64,000 nucleotides of DNA from Thioalkalivibrio sp. ALMg11 (GTDB taxonomy: Bacteria > Pseudomonadota > Gammaproteobacteria > Ectothiorhodospirales > Ectothiorhodospiraceae), in the NCBI RefSeq assembly GCF_000377905.1, contig NZ_KB898875.1, forward strand, positions 124,001 to 188,000. Reading direction: 5' to 3'. How positions within the stretch are numbered: the first letter of the stretch is position 1; each line of letters opens with the position of its first letter. Below are positions 46,198-55,544 of this stretch, piece by piece. The translations under genes were made by a program, and so were the position numbers. Below the pieces are notes generated by a model. The model was not told where the DNA came from. It was given only the letters and a program-made list of their open reading frames with translations, and did no database searches.

Positions 46198-46426
46198 GTC
46201 AGGGGGTCGATAAGACATTTTGAATATTCAGGTTTCGAGCAGGGTTATCAAGGCCATTCTTCCGAGTGCCCTTGAACACACCTGCCGAAAGTACTCGCGG
46301 CACGGTCGGTCATCGTGACGCGAGTCGTGGGAACACCACAAGACCGGACGGGCGGCATACAAGGGGGCTGCGCGGAACCGGGGTGTTCGCACAACACAAC
46401 AAGAAGACCACCAAAGGAGATGTAAA

Positions 46427-47698
46427 ATGGAAGCACGCATCATTCGCCGCAGCCTGGTGACGATCGCGGTCGGCCTGGCCATGGGCTCCGCCGGCGTCGC
46501 GCACGCCACCAACGGCTACTTCGCCCACGGCTACGGCACCAAGGCCAAGGGCATGGGGGGCGTCGGCATGGCGATCTCCCAGGATGCCTACGCCCCGGGC
46601 ATCAACCCCGCCGGCATCGCCGGCATGGAAAGCCGCATCGACGGCTCCCTCGCCTACTTCCGTCCCGAACGTTCCGTGACGTTTAACGATATGGGCGATA
46701 TGACGATCGATTCCGACAGTGAAGACTTCTTCATCCCGTCGATTGGGTATGTCCAGCAGATCGACGAGAATCGATCCTGGGGTATTGCACTGCTGGGGAA
46801 CGGGGGGCTGAATACGGATTACCCTGCCTTTGATCGTCAATGCCAGAATCCGCAGGATCCGAACGGGCCACTGGTTCCGGGACAAGGCGTGTTCTGCGGT
46901 GGTTCGGCGGGGGTTGATCTTGAGCAACTCGCGATCATTCCGACCTACGCCCAGAAGTTCGCAGATGGTCGCGTTAGCGTGGGTTTTAGCCCGATCATCA
47001 GTTACCAACGTTTTAGTGCAAAGGGAATCGAGGCATTCAATCAGGCCAGCGCCGAAGGAGATACGGGAAGTGGTAGCGGTACCGATACCACGTGGGGCTA
47101 TGGCGCGCAGATCGGCTTTCAGGCCGAGTTGGCTGAAGGTGCCCGGGTCGGGGCCAGCTATCGCTCCAAGATCCGCAACGGGGACTTCGATGACTACAGC
47201 GGTCTCTTTGCCGATGGCGGGAGCTTTGATGTCCCGTCCACCTACGGTTTGGGTTTCTCGGTGGACGTAAGCCCGAGCGTCACTCTTTCCGCCGATTACC
47301 AGCGCATCAATTACACGGATGTCGCTGCGATCTCGAACCCAGGCGACTCTGGGCTTCTGGGGGCGCCGAACGGTGCCGGCTTTGGCTGGCAAGATATCGA
47401 TATCTTCAAGTTTGGCGCTCAGTATGAAGCCGGAAATGACTGGACCTGGCGAGTGGGCTACAACCGGGGGGAAAACCCGATTCCGTCTAGCGAAGTGGAA
47501 TTCAACATCCTGGCCCCGGCCGTGATGGAAGATCACTTCACCTTTGGGTTCACCAAGGGCTTTGGCAATCAGCATGAGCTGAATTTTGCGGCAATGTACG
47601 CGCCGCGGCAGAGCGTTCGTGGACCTACCCAGCAAGGTGAAGCGACCATCGAGATGCGTCAGTACGAGCTCGAGATCGGGTACGCGTACCGGTTCTGA
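46427..47698 (+). CDS. FadL/TodX-family outer-membrane protein
   Basis: Beta-barrel porin for hydrophobic compounds. The 423-residue product has a signal peptide ending 'GVAHATNG', and the mature start 'TNGYFAHGYGTKAKGMGGVG' is a typical FadL hatch region, followed by beta-rich repeats ending in an aromatic C-terminus (GYAYRF). AAAGGAG precedes the ATG. It lies right after the lipoate operon; a role in moving sulfur compounds or lipids across the outer membrane is only a guess. Confidence 0.9.
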   Translation: MEARIIRRSLVTIAVGLAMGSAGVAHATNGYFAHGYGTKAKGMGGVGMAISQDAYAPGINPAGIAGMESRIDGSLAYFRPERSVTFNDMGDMTIDSDSEDFFIPSIGYVQQIDENRSWGIALLGNGGLNTDYPAFDRQCQNPQDPNGPLVPGQGVFCGGSAGVDLEQLAIIPTYAQKFADGRVSVGFSPIISYQRFSAKGIEAFNQASAEGDTGSGSGTDTTWGYGAQIGFQAELAEGARVGASYRSKIRNGDFDDYSGLFADGGSFDVPSTYGLGFSVDVSPSVTLSADYQRINYTDVAAISNPGDSGLLGAPNGAGFGWQDIDIFKFGAQYEAGNDWTWRVGYNRGENPIPSSEVEFNILAPAVMEDHFTFGFTKGFGNQHELNFAAMYAPRQSVRGPTQQGEATIEMRQYELEIGYAYRF

Positions 47699-47702
47699 TC
47701 GG

Positions 47703-47738
47703 GAGGCCCGGGGCGGTCGCCTGACCGCTGCGGGCCTC
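47703..47738 (+). terminator. Hairpin after the FadL-like gene
   Basis: GAGGCCCG ... CGGGCCTC with an inner GCGGTC-gcct-GACCGC stem. The T run is weak, so the call is tentative. Confidence 0.45.
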
Positions 47739-47903
47739 GGTGTTATGCGCCCGGGAGGGGCGCCCGGCCTTGAGGGGAAGGCCGGATCCGCCAGGGAGGG
47801 CGGGTGACCCCGAGGTTCGTGACGCACTGGGGGGTGCGTTCCGGGCCCTTCTTCCTGTCGAGCGTTCCGCTCGAACTTATTTTTGAATACAAAGGAGGAT
47901 GCC

Positions 47904-48860
47904 ATGCGAGCAATCCACGCCTTGCGCGGGAGCGTCCGCGCGGTCGGTATGGTCGCGGCGGTTGCGCTGTTCGCGGCGAGCCAGACCGTGGCGGCCGATA
48001 CCTATCGTCCGTTGGTACTGGCCTACACGGAATCGGGGACCGATGTCTCTGCCGAAGTTGCCAGTGTGCGGGAGCGCCTGGAAGGGGCCGATTTCCGGTT
48101 CCTGGGCGAGTATCCGGTCAGCGATGATCGGCACGTGATCGTGGTCACCCACGATGATCTGCTGTCTGTGGCCGGTTCCGAGGAGCGGGGTGGCTATATC
48201 GCCCCGATCCGCGTGGCCGTAACCGCGGTCGATGGCGAGCTGCAGGTGAGCTACAACAACCTGGAGTACTTCCGCCACGCCTATCGCCTGGACGCTTCGG
48301 TGTCCGATGTGAGCGAGCGGCTGTCCGGTACCCTGGGGGCGGAACGCGAGTTCGGTTCCGAGGACGGGATGAGCGCGCGCGACCTCAACCGCTATCGCTA
48401 TACCTTCGGGATGGAACGCTTCGATGCCCCGTACGAGCTGGCCAGCCATGGCTCCACGCGTGCGGCGCTGAGCGAACTGGACGGCAATCTTGCGTCGCGG
48501 GTGGCGGGGGTCAGCGAGATCTATCGCGTCGACATCCCGGGCCAGGACGTGACGGTGATCGGCGTGGCCGTGCGTGAGGCGGACGGGGCCGATCAGGACT
48601 CTGCTGACCTGCATCAACTCGGGATCGTGGATGTGGGCGAGTTCCGCCATACCGCGACGGTTCCGCTCGAGATCATGGTTCGAGGGGGCGAGGTGGAGGC
48701 GCTGAACATGCGTTTCCGCAAGGCGCTGCATTTCCCGGATCTGCGGATGCTGGGGGACAACAGCTTCATGCGTCTGCGCAGCTCGCCCGGCGCGCTGGAA
48801 GAGACCCTGAAGGCGGTCGCCGGCTTTGAAGAAGAGGAAGACAGCGGGTTCTCGTGGTAA
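47904..48860 (+). CDS. Exported unknown protein, 318 residues
   Basis: I do not recognise this family. The product from ATG 47904 (after AAAGGAGG) has a signal peptide ending near 'SQTVAADT' and then two similar-looking alpha/beta halves, with no cysteines in the mature part and an acidic tail. It may be periplasmic. The gene stands alone between a hairpin and a strong terminator, next to the sulfur-oxidation cluster. Nothing in it indicates a substrate. Confidence 0.75.
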   Translation: MRAIHALRGSVRAVGMVAAVALFAASQTVAADTYRPLVLAYTESGTDVSAEVASVRERLEGADFRFLGEYPVSDDRHVIVVTHDDLLSVAGSEERGGYIAPIRVAVTAVDGELQVSYNNLEYFRHAYRLDASVSDVSERLSGTLGAEREFGSEDGMSARDLNRYRYTFGMERFDAPYELASHGSTRAALSELDGNLASRVAGVSEIYRVDIPGQDVTVIGVAVREADGADQDSADLHQLGIVDVGEFRHTATVPLEIMVRGGEVEALNMRFRKALHFPDLRMLGDNSFMRLRSSPGALEETLKAVAGFEEEEDSGFSW

Positions 48861-48930
48861 TTCCACGGTAATCTGCACGCGCCACGGAAGGGCGCAAGGG
48901 GTGGCGGAATTCCCGTGTGCCCCACTCAAG

Positions 48931-48956
48931 AACCCCGGTCTGCCGGGGTTTTTTTA
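48931..48956 (+). terminator. Terminator after the exported unknown gene
   Basis: AACCCCGG-tctg-CCGGGGTT followed by TTTTT. Confidence 0.85.
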
Positions 48957-49014
48957 CGTTCAAAGAACGGAGTTGTTTTATGCTCCCGCAACACTCGCGG
49001 CAGGATGCACATCC

Positions 49015-49443
49015 ATGAAATCGATGAAGATCGCCAATATTGGCGAGATCCGCAACGAACTCAACAAGTACAAGAAGGGCAAGAAGCTCGATATCCATCA
49101 GTTCAACCAGGTCGCGCGCCTGGCCTGGCTCGGCAAGATCGTGATGCAGCCGCTGGATCTGGAGGATGCCGAGTGCAAGTCCTTCCTGGTGTACATCCAG
49201 GAGCCGGAAGAGCTGGCCGCGCACTTCCTCGACACCGACCAGGAGCTGTCCGGCGGCATCCATATCATCGACGGCGAGCAGGCCATGGCCATGGTCGAGA
49301 TCATGCGCAGTGGGGTCGAGGAACGCGCCAAGCTGTACGGGGATCTCTCGCGCAGTGACTTCTATTTCCGCTACTTCTATCAGCCCGGCCAGGACGACAA
49401 GACGGACGATCCGGCTGCTGGCCAGGACAAGACCGAGGGCTGA
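49015..49443 (+). CDS. Unknown 142-residue cytoplasmic protein, module with second ligase
   Basis: I do not recognise it. The product starts MKSMKIANIGEIRNELNKYK, is helical and charged, has one cysteine (C54-like in 'DAECKSFL'), and ends in an acidic tail. AGGA lies nine bases before ATG 49015; ATG 49024 is an alternative. The stop is three bases before the lipoate-ligase-like gene, so the two are coupled. A role as partner or substrate adaptor of that ligase is inference. Confidence 0.75.
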   Translation: MKSMKIANIGEIRNELNKYKKGKKLDIHQFNQVARLAWLGKIVMQPLDLEDAECKSFLVYIQEPEELAAHFLDTDQELSGGIHIIDGEQAMAMVEIMRSGVEERAKLYGDLSRSDFYFRYFYQPGQDDKTDDPAAGQDKTEG

Positions 49444-49446
49444 CAC

Positions 49447-50490
49447 TTGGTCGCATCGACGGTGACCCCGGAGTGGATCGACGCCGGGGCTCGCTCCGCC
49501 GAGGAACTCCACGCGCTGTACGCCGGGCTGGCGAGCATGACCTCGCCGGACGCACCCCCGCGCGTGCTCTGGACGCATGCCCGCGAGCCACATATCTCGG
49601 TCGGCGCCAGCCAGGACGCTGCTTCCGATCTGGACCTTGCTGCCTGTGCGGAGCAGGGCGTCCCGGTGGTGCGGCGACCGCTGGGTGGTGGCTCGGTCTG
49701 GGTGGATGCCGATCAGGCCTGCTTCTTCCTGATCCAGCCGCGCCATGTCCTCGCTCGGGGGCATCGCCACTTGTTCGCCATGGGCCTGGGCATCGCGATG
49801 GATGTACTGCGTGAGCTTGGGCTGGAGGGCGTAGAGGCGCGGGGTCAGGATGTCTGGGTCCAGGGGCGCAAGATCATGGGGACCGGCGCGGCCACGCTCG
49901 ACGAGGGCTGCGTGTTCGGGGCCAGCTTCCTGCGGCACTTCCCGGTCGAGCGTTTTCTCGCCTGTGTCCACGCCCCTAGCGAGGGCTACCGCGACTGGCT
50001 GCGTCCGGCGTTGGAGACGGGCATGACCGACTGCGCCCGCCAGTGCCCGCAAACCCCCGAGCCCGCGCAGGTCGAGGCCGCCCTGCGCGCGGTCCTGGAA
50101 CGCCGTTTTGGCGTGCCGGTGCGGATGATCGAGCCGGACCGAGACACGATCGAACAGTGGTTGGCGGCCGGGCACGAGGAGCTCGAGGACCTGGCCGATG
50201 GCCAGGGTTCCCCGGCCGTGCGCGACGGGATCCGGGTGAACCGCGATAACCACGTGTTCGAGACCCACGGGGCCTGTGGGCGCCTGCGCCTGCACGTGGA
50301 GGGCTCGCACATCGCACGGGTCTGGTGCGAGGACCCGGCGACCACCGCGATCCTCGAGGAACACCTGATTGGCGAGTCCCCGGAGCGCCTGCGCGTGCGC
50401 TCGCGCCTGAGCGGTCAGCTCGACGCCCGCATGGTCGACGAGATCAGTGCCCGCATCGACGGGCTCTATCGCGGAATTGCGGCGGCCTGA
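49447..50490 (+). CDS. Second lipoate/octanoate protein-ligase-like enzyme
   Basis: BPL/LplA-family transferase, 347 residues. It keeps the ligase motif RRPLGGGS (76-83) and the catalytic-lysine region 'QDVWVQGRKIMGTGA' (K142), with a C-terminal domain of about 90 residues. It differs clearly from sLpl at 42722. The start is TTG 49447 or GTG 49462. It could serve the second LbpA, GcvH or the 2-oxoacid dehydrogenases. The short gap to the preceding gene indicates one operon. Confidence 0.82.
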   Translation: MVASTVTPEWIDAGARSAEELHALYAGLASMTSPDAPPRVLWTHAREPHISVGASQDAASDLDLAACAEQGVPVVRRPLGGGSVWVDADQACFFLIQPRHVLARGHRHLFAMGLGIAMDVLRELGLEGVEARGQDVWVQGRKIMGTGAATLDEGCVFGASFLRHFPVERFLACVHAPSEGYRDWLRPALETGMTDCARQCPQTPEPAQVEAALRAVLERRFGVPVRMIEPDRDTIEQWLAAGHEELEDLADGQGSPAVRDGIRVNRDNHVFETHGACGRLRLHVEGSHIARVWCEDPATTAILEEHLIGESPERLRVRSRLSGQLDARMVDEISARIDGLYRGIAAA

Positions 50491-50529
50491 CCCGCCCCTT
50501 CCGCTACCCACGAACGCCGGAGATGCCGT

Positions 50530-50913
50530 ATGTCCGAACCGACGATCGAACGCCGCCTGGAGAAGCGCGTCATCCTGATGACGCAGGACGCCGGGTTGAC
50601 CGAGCGCATGCAGGCCCAGCTGCCGCAGGACTGGCAGTTGCACCGGGTGACCGACCTGGATGAACTGGGCCCCTGGAATGAGATCCTACTGTACCGCTTC
50701 CTGCTGCTGGATCTGGACGAGATCGAGGCCTTCGACCCGCTGGACGTGATCCGGATGCTGCGCATGGAATACCAGATCAATCTTCCGGTATTCTGCTTCG
50801 GCGGCGATCAGGACATCCAGGACGAGATGCGCCTGGCCCGCGCCGATCGTTTCTTCGGGCGCGAAGAAATGATCGACAAGCTTCCCGAGTTTATTCGCCA
50901 GTACGACTGGTAA
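50530..50913 (+). CDS. Unknown 127-residue protein with receiver-like pattern
   Basis: The sequence has alternating strands and helices reminiscent of a response-regulator receiver ('RVILMTQDAGLTERM', 'YRFLLLDLDEIEAFDPLDVIRML', 'LPVFCFGG'), but the acidic pocket and the phosphoacceptor context are not clearly kept. I do not assign a function. GGAG precedes the ATG. It follows the ligase-like gene by 40 bases and may complete a three-gene module. Confidence 0.7.
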   Translation: MSEPTIERRLEKRVILMTQDAGLTERMQAQLPQDWQLHRVTDLDELGPWNEILLYRFLLLDLDEIEAFDPLDVIRMLRMEYQINLPVFCFGGDQDIQDEMRLARADRFFGREEMIDKLPEFIRQYDW

Positions 50914-50966
50914 CGGGCCCCGGTCCGGCCCGAGGGTCGGACGTAGCGTTACAGGGAGAACGTGGC

Positions 50967-52172
50967 ATGGAACCCATCATCCGGGTGCGCGAGCTGTACA
51001 AGGTCTTCGGGCCGAACCCGCAGGAAGGTCTGCGGCTGATCGAGGACGGCCTGGACAAGGACACGATCTTCGAGCGCACCGGCAACACGGTGGGCGTGAA
51101 GGACTGCAACCTCGATATCGCCGAGGGCGAGATCTTCGTGGTGATGGGGCTGTCCGGGTCGGGCAAGTCCACCCTGGTGCGTCTGCTCAACCGCCTGATC
51201 GAGCCCACTGCCGGCACGGTGGAGGTCCGTGGGCGCGACGTCACACGCATGAGCCAGCGCGATCTGATCCGGCTGCGCAGCGAGGATCTGGCGATGGTGT
51301 TCCAGTCTTTCGCCCTGATGCCGCACAAGACGGTGATCGACAACGCCGCCCTCGGCCTGGAGATCGCCGGCGTCGGCCGCGCCCGACGCCGTGAGCGCGC
51401 CCAGGAGGCCCTGGACCAGGTGGGTCTCAAGGCCCATGCCCGCAGCTATCCGGATGAGCTTTCCGGCGGGATGCAGCAGCGCGTGGGCCTGGCCCGTGCC
51501 CTGGCGACCGATCCCTCCATCATGCTGATGGACGAGGCCTTCTCGGCGCTGGACCCGTTGATCCGCACCGAGATGCAGGATCGCCTGCTGGACCTGCAGC
51601 GCGAGCACCGACGTACGGTCGTGTTCATCTCCCACGACCTTGACGAGGCGATCCGCATCGGAGATCGCATCGCCATCATGCAGGGCGGCGAGGTGGTGCA
51701 GGTGGGTACGCCGAAGGAAATCATCACGCACCCCGCCAATGAATACGTGCGCTCGTTCTTCCACGGCGTGGACATCACCCAGGTATTCCAGGCCCGCGAC
51801 ATCATGGACAGCGAGAACATCCCGGTACTGGATGCCGACACCACGGCCGGCGAGGCGCGTAACCGGATTGCCCACGTGCCGGGCAACGAGGCCGTGATTG
51901 TCGATGCCGGCGGGCGTTTCCAGTCCGTTGTCCAGGCCAAGCGTCTGGGCGAGCTCACCCTGGATCGCGCCGCCAGCGAGGTCGCGGTGGAGGTGGAGCC
52001 GGTCCCCGAGGATACCGCGCTGGCCGACCTGCCGCGGCGGGCTGCGCAGAGCCCGGTATCCATCCCGGTGGTGGATGGCGAGGGCCGTTTCCGCGGCCTG
52101 GTGACCCTGCAGCGCCTGGTCGAAGCCCTGGACCGCAGCCGGAACGCGGCCGCCGCGAACGGAGATTACTGA
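50967..52172 (+). CDS. proV: ProV-type ATPase of glycine betaine/proline ABC transporter
   Basis: Energises uptake of quaternary-ammonium osmolytes. The 401-residue protein has Walker A 'GLSGSGKSTLVRL', signature 'LSGGMQQRVGLARAL', Walker B 'IMLMDEAFSALD', and two C-terminal CBS-like regions (about residues 280-390) typical of ProV/OpuAA. It overlaps nothing; proW begins one base after its stop. The operon suits a salt-tolerant organism. Confidence 0.96.
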   Translation: MEPIIRVRELYKVFGPNPQEGLRLIEDGLDKDTIFERTGNTVGVKDCNLDIAEGEIFVVMGLSGSGKSTLVRLLNRLIEPTAGTVEVRGRDVTRMSQRDLIRLRSEDLAMVFQSFALMPHKTVIDNAALGLEIAGVGRARRRERAQEALDQVGLKAHARSYPDELSGGMQQRVGLARALATDPSIMLMDEAFSALDPLIRTEMQDRLLDLQREHRRTVVFISHDLDEAIRIGDRIAIMQGGEVVQVGTPKEIITHPANEYVRSFFHGVDITQVFQARDIMDSENIPVLDADTTAGEARNRIAHVPGNEAVIVDAGGRFQSVVQAKRLGELTLDRAASEVAVEVEPVPEDTALADLPRRAAQSPVSIPVVDGEGRFRGLVTLQRLVEALDRSRNAAAANGDY

Positions 52173-52173
52173 C

Positions 52174-53016
52174 ATGGAAGGGCGCATCAATATTCCCGTG
52201 GGCGACTGGATCGAGGCTGGAGTCGACTGGATCCTCGACAACCTGGAGCCGGCGCTAGATGGCATTGCCTGGTTCCTGGGGCTGCTGACCAATTCCTTCG
52301 AGGGGGCCTTGCTCGCGATCCCGGCCTGGCTGCTGGTGCTGGCCCTGGTGGGGCTCAGCTGGTGGCGGGTCAGCTGGCGCTTCGGCATCTTCGCCATCCT
52401 GGCCCTGGGCCTGATCCTCGGGATGGATCTGTGGGAGCCGACCATCAAGACCCTGTCGCTGGTGCTGGCAGCGACCGCCGTGGCGCTGGCGATCGGCATG
52501 CCGGTGGGAGTCGCGATGGCGCGCAGCGACTGGGTGGAGGCCTCCATCCGTCCGGTGCTGGATCTGATGCAGACCATGCCGCCCTTCGTCTACCTGATCC
52601 CGGCGGCGATCTTCTTCGGGCTGGGCACGGTGCCGGGCGCGATTGCCACGGTGGTGTTCTGTATGCCGCCGGTGGTGCGTCTGACCAACCTCGGCATCCG
52701 CCAGGTGAACCGTGAGCAGATCGAGGCCGGGCTGGCCTTCGGTTGCAATCGGCGCCAGCTCCTGACCAAGATTCAATTACCTCTGGCGATGCCGTCGATC
52801 ATGGCCGGCATCAACCAGACCATCATGCTGGCGCTTTCCATGGTGGTGATCGCGTCGATGATCGGCGCCGGCGGGCTTGGCAACACCGTGCTCACCGGTA
52901 TCCAGCGGCTCGATGTCGGGCTAGGGTTCGAGGGCGGCCTGGGGGTCGTGATCCTCGCCATCCTGCTCGACCGGATCACTCAAAGCGTAGGGCGGCGGCG
53001 CAAGGCGAGCAGCTGA
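52174..53016 (+). CDS. proW: ProW-type permease of glycine betaine/proline ABC transporter
   Basis: Membrane subunit of the osmolyte transporter. The 280-residue protein has an N-terminal periplasmic or amphipathic segment (residues 1-35), six to seven membrane helices, and the EAA-like loop 'EAGLAFGCNRRQLLTKIQLP'. It follows proV by one base and precedes proX by 53 bases. Confidence 0.95.
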   Translation: MEGRINIPVGDWIEAGVDWILDNLEPALDGIAWFLGLLTNSFEGALLAIPAWLLVLALVGLSWWRVSWRFGIFAILALGLILGMDLWEPTIKTLSLVLAATAVALAIGMPVGVAMARSDWVEASIRPVLDLMQTMPPFVYLIPAAIFFGLGTVPGAIATVVFCMPPVVRLTNLGIRQVNREQIEAGLAFGCNRRQLLTKIQLPLAMPSIMAGINQTIMLALSMVVIASMIGAGGLGNTVLTGIQRLDVGLGFEGGLGVVILAILLDRITQSVGRRRKASS

Positions 53017-53069
53017 GCCGGGCTCGTGCGCCGCCGCCATCCGTTTCACTCGAAGGAAGGAGTAGCACA

Positions 53070-53939
53070 ATGAACAAGACACTGACTTCAACCCTGCTGG
53101 GCGGGGTACTGGCCGCCTCCATGGGCCTTTCCACGGCCCAGGCCGACGACATCCAGATCGGCTGGACCGCCTGGTCCGATGCCGAGTTCGTGACCAGGCT
53201 GGCAGAGCGCGTCATCGAGGACGAAATGGGCTACTCGGTCGACTTGATCCAGACCGATATCGCCCCGCAATACCAGGGCCTGGCCTCCGGCGACATCGAC
53301 ATGATGCTGATGGCCTGGCTGCCAGGGACCCATGCCGACTACATGGATCGTGTGGGTCAGGACGTGGTGAACCTGGGTCCGCTGTATGGCAACGCCCGCC
53401 TCGGCTGGGTGGTGCCGGACTATATCCCCGAGGACGAGCTCGGCTCCATCGAAGACCTGAAGAAGGACTCCGTGCGGGACAAGCTGGATGGCCGCATCAC
53501 CGGGATCGACCCGGGCGCGGGCCTGACGCGGTTGTCGGAAGAGGCCATGGAGACCTACGGCCTGGACGGCTACAACCTGCAGATCTCCTCCGGGGCCGGC
53601 ATGACCTCCGCGCTGGAACGCGCGATCCGTCGTGACGAGTGGATCGTGGTGACCGGCTGGAGCCCGCACTGGAAATTCGGCGCCCATGACCTGCGTTACC
53701 TCGAAGACCCGGAGGGGGCCCTGGGCAGCTTCGAACGCATCCATGCCCTGGCTCGCGAAGGCTTCGCCGAGGAGTACCACGACGTGGCGATGATGATCTC
53801 GCGCATGCACCTGGATCTCGAGGTCCTGGAAGACGCGATGTTCTACGCCCAGGAAAACTCCTACGCGGAGGCCGTGGATCGCTTTATCGAGGACAACCCG
53901 AAGTACGTGCAGTACTGGGTGACCGGCGTGATCGACTGA
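53070..53939 (+). CDS. proX: ProX/OpuAC-type glycine betaine-binding protein
   Basis: Periplasmic binding protein of the proVWX system. From ATG 53070 (after GGAAGGAG) the product is 289 residues with a signal peptide ending 'STAQADD', and the family features 'GWTAWSDAEFVTRLAERV', 'MMLMAWLPGTH' and 'VVTGWSPHWKFGAHDL' with Trp residues that can form the aromatic cage for quaternary ammonium ligands. It ends the operon before two terminators. Confidence 0.95.
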   Translation: MNKTLTSTLLGGVLAASMGLSTAQADDIQIGWTAWSDAEFVTRLAERVIEDEMGYSVDLIQTDIAPQYQGLASGDIDMMLMAWLPGTHADYMDRVGQDVVNLGPLYGNARLGWVVPDYIPEDELGSIEDLKKDSVRDKLDGRITGIDPGAGLTRLSEEAMETYGLDGYNLQISSGAGMTSALERAIRRDEWIVVTGWSPHWKFGAHDLRYLEDPEGALGSFERIHALAREGFAEEYHDVAMMISRMHLDLEVLEDAMFYAQENSYAEAVDRFIEDNPKYVQYWVTGVID

Positions 53940-53963
53940 GCAACATCGTTCCGCCGCTGTGCC

Positions 53964-53993
53964 CGAAAGCCCCGCTCACGCGGGGCTTTCTTC
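53964..53993 (+). terminator. Terminator after proX
   Basis: GAAAGCCCCGC-tca-CGCGGGGCTTTC followed by TTCGTT. Stem and T-rich side are clear. Confidence 0.85.
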
Positions 53994-54054
53994 GTTCGGG
54001 TGTCACGTTCCGCGTTTGGCTCGGCTGGCGACGTGGATGGAGGCCGCCCCAAAC

Positions 54055-54092
54055 GCGAAAGGCCCCGGGCTATGCCGCGGGGCCTTTCGCTG
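54055..54092 (-). terminator. Terminator of the 105-residue unknown gene
   Basis: GCGAAAGGCCCCG...CGGGGCCTTTCGC palindrome 40 bases after the stop of the minus-strand gene at 54133; it can act on both strands. Confidence 0.75.
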
Positions 54093-54132
54093 CCGCCGCC
54101 AGGACAGGGCGGGCGGTGGTCGCTGAATCGGG

Positions 54133-54450
54133 TTAGCCGATCCAGGCGTGTTCCAGCACGTCGATGCGGATCTTCTCGTGGAAGGTCTCGCCATTGCCCT
54201 CGATCACCAGGTCGCCAATGCGGGTGCCGGCGGTGTCGTAGCTGAACTTGCAGTCGAAGGTGCCCGGCAGGGACACGCTGCCCTCGCACAGGGTTTCGCC
54301 TTCCACGGAGAACGAGCACTGGGCGCTGCCGGAGCCGTTCAGCACGGCCTGCAGCCGGAATTCCTCGTTGACCGGGCGACGGTAGAAGTCCGGGTCGCGG
54401 TTCGGGTTGTACTGCACGTTGTTCAGCTTGACGAGCTTGACGAGTTTCAT
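54133..54450 (-). CDS. Unknown 105-residue beta-rich protein, divergent from cbbQ
   Basis: I do not recognise it. From the ATG at 54450 the product is MKLVKLVKLNNVQYNP..., no signal peptide, beta-rich, with two cysteines ('SAQCSFSVEG', 'TLCEGSV') and 'LPGTFDCKFSYD'. The pattern suggests an immunoglobulin-like sandwich, somewhat like SoxZ, but I would not call it SoxZ. It is divergent from the cbbQ-type gene with 233 bases between starts and has its own terminator. Confidence 0.7.
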   Translation of the reverse strand: MKLVKLVKLNNVQYNPNRDPDFYRRPVNEEFRLQAVLNGSGSAQCSFSVEGETLCEGSVSLPGTFDCKFSYDTAGTRIGDLVIEGNGETFHEKIRIDVLEHAWIG

Positions 54451-54683
54451 ACCGGGTCCTCTATTGAAACGCTGAATCCGAGTGACGGGCGCATCCGCAA
54501 GCCCAACCCCGCAGCCGTGGGGCGTTTGGTTCATGCAAGTGCGCAGGTTGGTTAGAATATAAACGGCGAATGATACAACAAAGCCTGCGGGAACACGATT
54601 GGCGGCCCGCCCAACGCGCAGGAGGGTAACGTCGCCCCCGCGCATACACCAGTCCCGGCCCCGCGGTCGGCATCGGAGATCCC

Positions 54684-55544
54684 ATGAAGAACCTGATCAA
54701 CCGCATCCGCGGTGTGGAACGCGACGTCATCGACAAACCGGGGGACGCAGGCGACGCCCCGTTCTACAAGCCCCAGCGCGACGAGATCGAGATCTTCAAG
54801 GCGGCCTATTCGAAGCGCCTGCCGGTGATGCTCAAGGGGCCGACTGGTTGCGGCAAGACCCGCTTCCTGGAACACATCGCCCACGTCCTGGGCCAGCCGC
54901 TGGTGACCGTGTCCTGCCACGAGGACCTGACCAGCTCCGACCTGGTGGGTCGCTTCCTGCTGGAGGGCGAGGAAACCGTCTGGCAGGACGGCCCGTTGAC
55001 GCGCTCGGTCAAGGAGGGTGCGATCTGCTACCTCGACGAGATCGTCGAGGCGCGCACCGACACCACGGTGGTGATCCATCCGCTGACTGACCACCGCCGC
55101 CAGCTCCCGCTGGACAAGAAGTCGCAGATCATCGACGCGCACGAAGACTTCATGCTGGTGATCTCCTACAACCCGGGTTACCAGACCGTACTGAAGGACC
55201 TGAAGCCCTCCACCAAGCAGCGCTTCGTCGGCATCCACTTCGACTACCCGGAGGAGGACGTCGAACGCGAGATCGTCGCCAAGGAATCCGGTGGCCTGGA
55301 CGCCGACCGTGTGGAGAAGCTGGTGGCTGCCGGGCGCAAGGCGCGTGCGTTGAAGGACCACGGCCTGGAAGAGGCCACCTCCACCCGCGCGCTGGCCTAC
55401 GCCGGCGAACTGATGCAGGCCGGGTTGACCCCGCGCGTGGCCTGCCGCGCCGCGATGATCGCGCCCATCACCGATGACCCCGAGCTGATCCAGGCGCTGG
55501 AAGAGATCTTCGACGCCCACTTCCCCGAGTCCGAAGCCGCGTGA
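54684..55544 (+). CDS. cbbQ: CbbQ/NirQ/NorQ-type MoxR AAA+ ATPase
   Basis: AAA+ chaperone that remodels a target enzyme together with a VWA partner. The 286-residue protein has Walker A GPTGCGKT (52-59), Walker B '[11 protein letters not shown]', and sensor 'VISYNPGY'. CbbQ activates Rubisco; NirQ/NorQ serve nitric oxide reductase. Rubisco genes are absent here, so the client is open. Its stop overlaps the next gene by 4 bases. Confidence 0.88.
   Translation: MKNLINRIRGVERDVIDKPGDAGDAPFYKPQRDEIEIFKAAYSKRLPVMLKGPTGCGKTRFLEHIAHVLGQPLVTVSCHEDLTSSDLVGRFLLEGEETVWQDGPLTRSVKEGAICYLDEIVEARTDTTVVIHPLTDHRRQLPLDKKSQIIDAHEDFMLVISYNPGYQTVLKDLKPSTKQRFVGIHFDYPEEDVEREIVAKESGGLDADRVEKLVAAGRKARALKDHGLEEATSTRALAYAGELMQAGLTPRVACRAAMIAPITDDPELIQALEEIFDAHFPESEAA

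Noticed and set aside
54133-54450. Assigning the 105-residue protein as SoxZ
   Set aside because: Only a general beta-sandwich look and length support it; no specific SoxZ motif could be matched.
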